Source: Collinsella aerofaciens
GTDB taxonomy: Bacteria > Actinomycetota > Coriobacteriia > Coriobacteriales > Coriobacteriaceae
DNA length: 62,473 nucleotides
Reading direction: 5' to 3'
Assembly (NCBI GenBank): GCA_030826265.1
Contig: JAPJOH010000011.1
Coordinates: 2,071 to 64,543, forward strand
Shown: positions 1-7,366 of the stretch, in pieces
How positions within the stretch are numbered: the first letter of the stretch is position 1
How the letters are laid out: every line of letters starts with the position of its first letter
The notes under the pieces: generated by a model
What the model saw: the letters and a program-made list of their open reading frames with translations, nothing else
Told to the model about the DNA's origin: nothing
Database searches by the model: none
Program-made: the position numbers and the translations under genes

Positions 1-385
1 CTGCCCTCCGCCATGCCGCAGCTGACGAAATGGCGCAGCACGGCAGCATCGTCAACGAACCTCAAACCGCCCCTGACGGCTGTAAAGGCGTTCAGGACGT
101 CACCGTTGTTGGAGGTATAGAAGTCGAAATCGTAAACGGGGGAATAATCGGTACCGCCTTGCGAAACGACAGCGCCCGCGAGGGAATCGCATCCGGTCGC
201 GATCCTCCCCTCAGCGCGACCGCTACTGAGGTAATGGCCATATAGAGCGGTGAGGTTGGCACCGAACGCGCGACGCAGGTCGGGGTATCTGTTGTAATAG
301 CTCAGCACGTCGAAGGACTCGTTCCCGCGCCTGCCCTCCGCCATGCCGCAGCTGACGAAATGGCGCAGCACGGCAGCATCGTCAA
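1..385. repeat. Exact 55-bp direct repeat, 330 bp apart, inside the amidase repeats
   Basis: Positions 1-55 and 331-385 are identical. The spacing of 330 bp equals 110 codons, the length of one protein repeat unit. Divergence resumes at 56 and 386. The identity suggests recent duplication or gene conversion between repeat units. It is also a likely site for assembly error or copy-number variation. Confidence 0.9.
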
Positions 386-2114
386 TCATTACAACGCCAG
401 CGGGGCTTCGTTTTGAAAAAGCGCTACGAATATCTTCGTTATTCGATAGATAAAATGAGGGATCATAGACGGATGAATAATCAACTCCATTGATATTCGT
501 AGCGTATCCCTCGATCTTTGAGCATCCGGTCCCATGCCTTCCTTCTGCTTTTCCAGCCGTGACGTAATGCTCATAGTACTTAACTAAATCAAAGCCAAAG
601 GCAGCTCTTAAATCTGGATACTCATTAAAATAACTCTGTACGTCAAAAGTGGCAGAGCCGCGCCTACCTTCACTCATGCCATAGTTAATAAAATGGTCTA
701 GAGCTAAATCACTATTTCCAGCCGTAGCTTTAGCAACATCGGGATAATGCGACAAATAGTAATTAGCATCGAATACGGAAGAATAATCGAGCCAAGTTGA
801 CTTAGGAAATTGCGCAATGATCGCATCGGCATCAGCTTCGCCAAGACGCCTGCAGCCCTCATCGCTAAAATAATTCAACACGTCCCCCGCATTAGAAATA
901 AAGCCATGCTCGATTAGGATGCCGGGAATACCTTGTTCGCGGGCACAACGGATGACCGCAAACTCATCTCCAACTTCCATCTGGAATACACCGCGATAGC
1001 TGAGCCCCATAGAAGCGAGGTTGTTCATAACTTTATTCGCGAGCTCGACGGAAACTTGCGTGTAATCATATTCATTGGAAGTGGGGGCATATACCTCAGC
1101 GCCATGGGCAACAGGCGAACCGGAATTAATGTGGAAGCTAACAAAGGCCTGTGCACCTTGACTCACGCATCGTTGGACACGATAAAGGTAATCATTTCCG
1201 GAGTAGCCACCGCTTTGCTCGCGCGCAAGAACGACTTTAAAACCATACGCCTCAAGCTTATTCTTGCAAGCAGCAACAATCTTCCAAGTCAGATCCGCCT
1301 CACTCTTTCCATTTCCCTGCGCGCCGGGATCAGTGCCGCCATGGCCAGCATCAAGGGCAATTACCCGAACGTTTTTTCGAGCCGAGCGTGCAGCATAGGT
1401 AGAAATGCCGTCCGGTGAATCGGCACATTCCAACGCCTGCTTGATGGATTGGGCCTCAACAGCATTGCCTTCACCGTCTGCATAGTAAACGGAAGTGCCC
1501 TCGGAATTGGCAGAGCTCTCAACAACCGCAAAAGAATAATCCCTATCAGAGAGATCAATCTTATGTTCAGCATCGTCGCCCTGCAGAACATAGGTTATTG
1601 AAGTAAGAAAGTATGTATTGGGATCTAGCTTCGAGCCGAATGTAAATGCAGCAGAATTATCAGCCTGCGCGGAAGCGTCAACAGCTCCCTGAACTCCGTT
1701 GGCACTCACATAGTTTAGCGTTGCGGAGGCGATGGTATCGCTGTCATTAGGAGTTGCAAACGCGACGACTTGGTCAGCCCCACTGATAAGGTTCGGGTAG
1801 GCAAGATATATATATTGAAAAGAAGAATCAGTCGATTCGGCTTGCGGTTCAACCAAAGAAGCATCCACGCCGAAATCCTCATCAGCCGCCTCGTCAACAT
1901 CCACCGGCAACGACTGCTCGACAGTCATCTCTCCGTCAGCAGCGCCCTCGTCACGTGAAGCCACACCACCGTCTGCGGACGCCGAATCTGATGTAATATT
2001 CACTGATTGTACGCTATTCGCAGCATAAGCAGCGGCTACAGGACTCATCACGGGTGAAATAGTCAAGAGAGCAGCTAAAGAAAGCGCTGTTGAGGCACGC
2101 AATGCCTTTTTCAT
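1..2114 (-). CDS. Secreted N-acetylmuramoyl-L-alanine amidase with C-terminal repeats (3' end outside window)
   Basis: The frame is open from an ATG at 2114 to the window edge, so the C-terminus is missing. A GGGGGA ribosome-binding site precedes the start. The protein opens with a signal peptide (MKKALRASTALSLAALLTIS), followed by an acidic region and a possible beta-sandwich of about 130 residues. An Amidase_3 domain follows, with the zinc-site motif ALDAGHGGTDPGAQGNG, then FVSFHINS and a later PGILIEHGFISN. Amidase_3 enzymes cleave the bond between MurNAc and the stem peptide. After the catalytic domain come repeats of about 110 residues built on a YYLSHYPDV...HFINYGMSEGRRG pattern, probably for cell-wall or surface binding. 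No stop codon interrupts the visible frame. Family and catalytic residues are clear; the role of the repeats is inferred. Confidence 0.9.
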   Translation of the reverse strand, partial: MKKALRASTALSLAALLTISPVMSPVAAAYAANSVQSVNITSDSASADGGVASRDEGAADGEMTVEQSLPVDVDEAADEDFGVDASLVEPQAESTDSSFQYIYLAYPNLISGADQVVAFATPNDSDTIASATLNYVSANGVQGAVDASAQADNSAAFTFGSKLDPNTYFLTSITYVLQGDDAEHKIDLSDRDYSFAVVESSANSEGTSVYYADGEGNAVEAQSIKQALECADSPDGISTYAARSARKNVRVIALDAGHGGTDPGAQGNGKSEADLTWKIVAACKNKLEAYGFKVVLAREQSGGYSGNDYLYRVQRCVSQGAQAFVSFHINSGSPVAHGAEVYAPTSNEYDYTQVSVELANKVMNNLASMGLSYRGVFQMEVGDEFAVIRCAREQGIPGILIEHGFISNAGDVLNYFSDEGCRRLGEADADAIIAQFPKSTWLDYSSVFDANYYLSHYPDVAKATAGNSDLALDHFINYGMSEGRRGSATFDVQSYFNEYPDLRAAFGFDLVKYYEHYVTAGKAEGRHGTGCSKIEGYATNINGVDYSSVYDPSFYLSNNEDIRSAFSKRSPAGVVMIDDAAVLRHFVSCGMAEGRRGNESFDVLSYYNRYPDLRRAFGANLTALYGHYLSSGRAEGRIATGCDSLAGAVVSQGGTDYSPVYDFDFYTSNNGDVLNAFTAVRGGLRFVDDAAVLRHFVSCGMAEG

Positions 2115-2421
2115 ATCGTATCCCCCATCACAAATAATGATACTAAGGTTAAATTATCTTACAATCTCTTCCGAATCGGAAGTCCAGTTATACAAGCGAA
2201 TTGTTATAAAAGTATATGGTAACCTGCTCCTATTAAAAGAAGGCAGACGTACTCAATGGCCTTTTTCGTTCTTCCATTGACGCAGTGTTAAACCATAAAT
2301 TTTTAAATCAATAAGCAGCGCCCCAAACGACACAAGCACCAGTGACACGAAATTTTCCTGAAGCAGGCAATTCGTCGTAATTCGTTTAAGCACGCGGCCG
2401 CGAAATACAGCAAACTTAGCT

Positions 2422-2808
2422 CTAAAGCGAGAAGCACTCACTGTCAAAGGACAAATTTGGCCCCAGCCAAGGGTCGCCATCAAGGAAGAACTCTGGCCAG
2501 CGCTGCATGAACAGTACTTGCTCACGCTTCCAGCGACACATCTTTTCTTCGTTGGCCTCTTCCCTGCCGCGCGAGGTGAACTCGTAGTGGTACAGCTCAG
2601 CATAGGGCGTAAAGATGGTGCGGTAGCCCGCCTCCCACGCACGCAGGCAAAAGTCTGCATCGTTAAAACCGACGGCGAATTCCTCGTTATAGCCTCCGAA
2701 CTGCTCAAATACGTCGCGTTGGACCATCTGGCAGGCGCCCGTCACGGCGCTGAAATTGCCCGGGCGCACAGCACGGGCAAGATAGCCCTCACGCTTTGCA
2801 AAAGGCAT
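2422..2808 (-). pseudogene. Truncated GT2 glycosyltransferase (C-terminal fragment)
   Basis: The 128 codons match the last part of the intact glycosyltransferase at 7363-9849, including AVTGACQMV, GFNDADFCLR and the terminal WPEFFL-GDPWLGPNLS stretch, and the stop falls at the same place. Upstream of about 2808 the homology ends abruptly and no glycosyltransferase N-terminus is present. The GT2 nucleotide-binding half and DXD motif are therefore missing, so this cannot be a working enzyme. DNA similarity to the other copy is high, with exact runs around 2550-2605. It looks like a duplication or recombination scar. Confidence 0.85.
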
Positions 2809-2910
2809 CTTTGTGGCCGCAAATTAAAAAACGCAATACCATGCCCATATCGATACGTCATATGCGGCCAGCGCATTCTATTGGTGTGGAAACCGGTTCG
2901 ATTCCTTGAT

Positions 2911-3245
2911 TTAAACCGAAGCCTCTACAGCAATTAATAACGCCTCCAACAACAGCAGCACCAGAGGCATGCCAACCGAATCATCATCGACGGTCTCAGA
3001 AAACTTCGCAACGGTTACCACGTCAGCCTTCGGCTCGATCGGCTTCTTAATAGCAGTCTCGGTGATAGTCGTCTTAGTTGCAACAACCGTGGGCGTTACC
3101 ATGCCTATAACAGGCCTTGCGTGCCCACGACGCGCTTTCCAAGATGGTTGTCGACCAATCCGCTACAACCAGAGAACGCTGGTTCGGAATCTCAATCGTT
3201 CCATCACCTGCGTAGAGGGATCGTCGTCAAATCACGTATGCGGAA
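2911..3245 (-). pseudogene. Possible remnant of a cell-wall-anchored protein end
   Basis: A minus-strand frame ending at 2911 reads TKTTITETAIKKP, then an acidic stretch, then a hydrophobic tail GMPLVLLLLEALLIAVEASV. This looks like the Thr/Lys-rich spacer and membrane tail of a Gram-positive surface protein, but no intact LPXTG motif remains. A second frame at about 3095-3225 reads DGTIEIPNQRSLVVADWST and runs into a stop, consistent with frameshift decay. No intact gene is visible between 2809 and 3267. Confidence 0.3.
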
Positions 3246-3267
3246 GAAAATGTCAAAAATCTTGGTT

Positions 3268-4367
3268 CTACGACAAAGCTTTATTTAACAAATCGCAAGG
3301 ACCGACAAGACGCATGAAGAAACCAACCAAGAGCTTCCTGAGACCTTCCAGCATTAAGCAGGTCGCGAACACAACCGTTGGAACAAGAAGTACCTGCAAT
3401 ATTCCCAGCCCAACGCCTACACGCGTAAAGGGAAACAGCGAGCTCCAAAGCCAACTTTGAATGGGCCCATAGTCAGAAATAAGGTAAGTAGCAAAACAAA
3501 GTTTTGCGATAGCGTTAACGAAACGGGAGGAAAAATGCGGCATTTTTAATTCAATCAACAAGACCGAGATTGCTATAGCTAACGAAAAAATAGACGCCGG
3601 CGAACCGAAAAAACCGTTATACAAATTCGCAAAGGTCGAGCCCAGCAAGCCATCAAAATGGAATTGACCATAAAACGAGATTGCAACTCCAGCAAAGGAA
3701 GCAATGCAGCAAGCAACCAAGCGCCGTATATCCACTGTTGTCAAATCTACAAACCAGCGAATATAGCAAACAAGAACACAAATTATAATAAAATCCACTA
3801 GTAGCCCGTCGATGGGAATCCAAAAGAGCGGCACATAGCGCAGGAATCCAAAGACAGAGACCAGAAAGACTATTAGATACAGATGTAGTTTCTTGCCCAA
3901 CGCATGCAAAGCCGGAATTATAAAGGGCAGCAAAAATACAAGCCAAGCATAGACGGTCACAAACCACCAACTAGAACCAGTAAGAGTTGGTGCAAAAATA
4001 TCTATCAAATTGGTTGGGCTTACTTGAATATCACCGCGAAGCATGAAGAAAAACCCAGCGCAATACTATAAAAGAGAACCGTGCCTTCGATTGAAGCTAT
4101 CTGTTTAACAGCTTGTTTAATGGAGTATCCGGCTTTCCCCGCAACAAACCAGATTGTTATGGCAACAAAGCAGCCGACCGCAGTTCTTCCAATTGGATAG
4201 AAAAAGATATTGTAGAAAAACCTAGTAAACGAACCAGGAAAAACGGAAACAGAATCAGCGTTGTGAACAACAAAATGATGAGCCATTACCGTCCACATAA
4301 GGACAATGCGAAGAAATTCGATACGGGAATCTCGTATTTTTACCAAAATGCCACCAAGTAAAAACAA
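3268..4367 (-). pseudogene. Acyltransferase-3 family membrane protein, frameshifted
   Basis: Two minus-strand frames together make one acyltransferase-3 (OafA/WecH-type) protein of about 365 residues. The N-terminal part (4367-4020) carries RIEFLRIVLMWTVMAHHFVVHN, with the early histidine pair expected in the family, and several membrane segments. The C-terminal part (about 4044-3268) carries the remaining segments. The first frame reaches a stop at 4020. Adding one base to the five-base A run at 4049-4053 (T run on the coding strand) joins the halves smoothly as ALGFFFMLRGDIQ. Such enzymes O-acylate surface sugars, which fits the nearby glycosyltransferases. The break may be decay, a phase-variable tract or a base-calling error. 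Confidence 0.75.
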
Positions 4368-4797
4368 AACCTAATAATACCTTGACCTAGAACCGTTCGA
4401 GAATCTCCTCGGCATTCTCTCGCAGATAGATATCTAGGTCCGGCAGGGCAAACTGCACGTAGCCTCTCTGTGGCGCCTGAATAACCTCTCTCTGAGAAGT
4501 TTGACTCTGGTGGGGCTACGAATAGAAAGTTGGACTGCGGGATGGTCGGGACTTGAGGTTAGCATGCGCTATTAGCGCCGGGCGATCTAGCCACTAATAG
4601 TCAAACGATTTTGACCAATCCCGGTCACCGAACGATGGCCGCCGTGCCTCCCCGCCGCCGCTACGCCGTTGGTGCCAACACCGGCGTTAGGAGAGCCATT
4701 GAGGTGAACAAGAGACAAGATGACCTACAGGAGATTATAGATGCGACGCTCCGGGAAATGGCCGCGGAGGGGGCGACGGGTTCGACCCATTGGCAGT
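4368..4797. other. Gene-poor stretch with coding debris
   Basis: No intact gene is visible. A minus-strand tail ending at a TAG at 4387-4389 reads QAPQRGYVQFALPDLDIY then an acidic end, and looks like the last 40 residues of a lost protein that I do not recognise. Plus-strand codons at about 4700-4790 (NKRQDDLQEIIDATLREM) also look coding-like but have no convincing start or partner. Confidence 0.4.
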
Positions 4798-5549
4798 TTA
4801 GCCCCCGCTGCAAATTGACCATTTGTGCTGGCTGCATTCTATTTTTCCTTCTTTTTTAAGTACTTGACTATATGTAGACCAGTCCTTATCCGTAATACCA
4901 AGTTCATCTTTAATTTTTCGCTTTGTATTAATGCCATCGCTAATTGCTGCGAGGATTTTCTCTTCGATATCAACCGTTTTTCCAGGTCCCTTTTGTATGG
5001 TATTAATCGCCAAGACCAATGAATTAAGCCTAATGACGCCTCGCGCTGTCAAATCAAATTCCTTACCATCGGATGTAACGGTCCATCCTCAAAAATAAAC
5101 ACAAAACGCTCTAATGTGTCGGTTTTAAATGCAAAACGACCATGCGCGAGAGCATTTCTTATGTGATAAAACAAACTCATGTATTTGCTCGTATTGCCCT
5201 TCGAATTAACTTTCACAAACGCCATGCGCTGATCATCAACATTTTCGTAAAAATACTCATCTAAGTTTAGCTTTTTGCAGGTGCCCTCTAATTCTTTCTT
5301 GCTTCTTACCGCAAGCATCACATCGACATCCCTGCGACTAAATATAGCTTGATTTAGAGAAGTCTTTAAGCTTCGAATCCCTACCCAAGGGGCGGGCGCC
5401 CATTTATCAATCTCATTATTATTACGATTACTCTGACCAGGGCAGGGAGACTCAATCAGGAAAAAATGAACTACACGCATCCAATTAGAGTCTTCCAGAA
5501 CCTGTTGCGGCAGGGGCTCGTTTAACCATGAAGTTCGAAGTATTGCCAT
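4798..5549 (-). pseudogene. HEPN-like / winged-helix protein, probably one gene split by a frameshift
   Basis: The first frame starts at 5549 after a GGAGG site and encodes 166 residues with FYHIRNALAHGRF near residues 128-139. This fits the R-x4-H motif of HEPN ribonuclease-like domains (R131, H136). The second frame ends at 4798 and contains a winged-helix-like segment (IEEKILAAISDGINTKRKIK and following). Read upstream, the second frame continues as TVTSDGKEFDLTARGVIRLN, which joins naturally to FVFIFEDG of the first frame. A one-base loss near 5081-5086 would therefore have split a gene of about 250 codons. Alternatively the parts are two genes coupled by a TTGA overlap at 5049-5052, the second using a TTG start. 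Base composition is AT-richer than the flanks, suggesting transfer. A role in RNA cleavage or toxin-antitoxin biology is only inferred. Confidence 0.6.
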
Positions 5550-5939
5550 GTCTACCTCCAGCTACAGCTTTGTAATCAACATCCCAATGCATTTCTCGAC
5601 ATTAGCAAAAATACTCCCGTACGAAAGGCTTCTTAAGAGTCTCAAGCATTTCAATCTGTCGTTTCATGTCAAATCGCATCTTTATATTCCTATCGTAAGT
5701 TATATCGAGAATTATCGGTTTATATAAACATGTATAAGCTTATCGCGGAATATCGTTTGTTTCGACCCGCTAAATCCAACATATAGAGACAGGCAATTAC
5801 CGCAGGATAGAAAGCTGTTACACCCGTAAAAGTCATCGGTTCGTTCTAACAGACATGTTGATCGACCCATTACCCACTGCTTGAGGGAAATCGACCCCAA
5901 CATGGTAAAGTAGTCGCAACAGGCAACCATGGAGGAACA
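5550..5939. other. Divergent intergenic region, AT-rich
   Basis: This stretch separates the minus-strand HEPN-like gene from the plus-strand DUF4869 gene. It contains only very short frames, for example a possible 25-codon minus-strand peptide MKRQIEMLETLKKPFVREYF near 5583-5671. It probably holds both promoters; I could not fix a convincing -35/-10 pair. A GGAGGA ribosome-binding site lies just before 5940. Confidence 0.4.
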
Positions 5940-6392
5940 ATGCTCAGCATTCACTACGGCGACAGAGACGATGTGATTTATGACACGTCAACATTCTTTG
6001 ATTACAGCTATTCTCCCTCTTGGCTGCAAGATCCCCTGTCACAGCGCATTATCAAATCTATTGATAGTGGCACTGTTCTTGGCGCAAACGCAATTGACAC
6101 CAAGGTGCTTGGCGTTATTCCGCCAGAGAAACTATCAACGGGCACCAAAACACTTCTACTGATGCTCTTTATGCCTCAAAACCTCTACAACGCCTCAACC
6201 TGCGGAGATAATTGCGCCTATTGGATCTTGCGCATCGCCTCCAAACATGACATCACCATCAACCTCTACCATATGATGGATTTTGGCAAAGCGCGTTTTA
6301 CAGCCCGTGTCATCAATTCCGGACAGATTGTTCATACCATGGATGAGCTTGTCCTTATCTCGGCAAAATGTCTGAGGGAGGCTCGAGCATGA
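5940..6392 (+). CDS. DUF4869 domain protein
   Basis: The 150-residue protein begins MLSIHYGDRDDVIYDTSTFF and contains the block LYNASTCGDNCAYWILRIA, with Cys-x3-Cys, which I recognise as typical of DUF4869. The family has no established function. The start has a strong GGAGGA site. The stop overlaps the next start as ATGA at 6389-6392, so the two genes should be translated together. It lies in the accessory segment between two glycosyltransferase copies. No membrane segment or signal peptide is seen, so a cytosolic protein is likely. Confidence 0.75.
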   Translation: MLSIHYGDRDDVIYDTSTFFDYSYSPSWLQDPLSQRIIKSIDSGTVLGANAIDTKVLGVIPPEKLSTGTKTLLLMLFMPQNLYNASTCGDNCAYWILRIASKHDITINLYHMMDFGKARFTARVINSGQIVHTMDELVLISAKCLREARA

Positions 6393-7366
6393 GAGGGGAA
6401 TACCAGCTGACCGTAAGGACCAATAAAGTTCAGGTCAAACTCACCATTCGCCGAAACCTCACCATCATCCAAGGCAAAAGCGCAACAGGCAAAACCACCC
6501 TGTTAGACAGCCTCCGTGCATACGAAAACCTGGGAGCCCAAAGCGGGATTATCGTTAATTGCGCAGCCCCCTGCCGCGTCATCGGCGGCAAAGATTGGGA
6601 AGCGCAACTCGGCCGCATCGATAACAGCATCGTGTTTGTGGACGATACGCAAAAATTCGTAAGGAGCCATGCATTCCAGCATGCAGCTCGACACAGTTCC
6701 AACTACTACGTCATCGTCGCGAGGGACGAATTGCCCCAGCTCCCCTATAGCGTGGATGAGATCTATGGCCTCAAAAACACCAACAGGGCCACAACAAAAT
6801 ATCCTGTCTACACACGCACGTACACTTCTATCTACCGCATTTACGGAGACGAGCTCTACGATGGAGATCGGCCAGAAGAAGTCATCGTCGAAGACAGCAA
6901 TGCCGGCTATGAGTTCTTTAAAGTCCTGTGCGCCAAAAGTAAAATTCGCTGCGTAAGTGCCGGTGGCAAATCAAACATATACGAAACCGCTCTGAGCTCC
7001 CCAGCCCAAAAATTGCTCGTAATTGCAGATGGGGCCGCTTTTGGGCCCGAGATGCCCTATGTCTATTCGCTCAGAAGATTTAAGGAGATCGAGCTCTTTT
7101 TGCCGGAATCGTTTGAATGGCTTGTGCTGAGATCGGGACTCTTCAACGATGTCGAAACGCAAGACATGCTCCTTCATCCTGTCGATTTCATCGACTGCGA
7201 GAAGTTCTTCAGTTGGGAACAGTTCTTTACTAAACAGCTAAGGGAACTGACCAGAGACAGCTACCTAGCCTATAGAAAAGAAGCTCTCAATCCCGCCTAC
7301 CTACAGCAACATGAGCTCAACACGATTGCTGAATCGCTACCCAAACTCGGAATCACTCCGCGCTAG
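6389..7366 (+). CDS. P-loop ATPase partner of DUF4869 protein
   Basis: The gene starts at the ATG of an ATGA overlap with the DUF4869 gene, preceded by GGGAGG. An in-frame ATG at 6368 is less likely. The product of 325 residues has a Walker A motif GKSATGKTT at residues 29-37 and a Walker B-like NSIVFVDD ending at 86. Its C-terminal half shows VIVED (165-169), AGGKSNI (191-197) and LLVIADGAAFG (209-219). This order resembles the acidic and glycine-rich motifs of a TOPRIM-like fold, as in OLD-type proteins, but that is only a pattern impression. The protein is shorter than SMC/OLD ATPases and has no visible coiled coil. Its 3' end overlaps the convergent glycosyltransferase by 4 bp. Function is unknown; nucleic-acid or defence-related work is a guess. 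Confidence 0.75.
   Translation: MRGEYQLTVRTNKVQVKLTIRRNLTIIQGKSATGKTTLLDSLRAYENLGAQSGIIVNCAAPCRVIGGKDWEAQLGRIDNSIVFVDDTQKFVRSHAFQHAARHSSNYYVIVARDELPQLPYSVDEIYGLKNTNRATTKYPVYTRTYTSIYRIYGDELYDGDRPEEVIVEDSNAGYEFFKVLCAKSKIRCVSAGGKSNIYETALSSPAQKLLVIADGAAFGPEMPYVYSLRRFKEIELFLPESFEWLVLRSGLFNDVETQDMLLHPVDFIDCEKFFSWEQFFTKQLRELTRDSYLAYRKEALNPAYLQQHELNTIAESLPKLGITPR

Noticed and set aside
2253..2708. 151-codon minus-strand frame over the glycosyltransferase fragment
   Set aside because: It is out of frame with the region matching the intact glycosyltransferase and has an unnatural composition.
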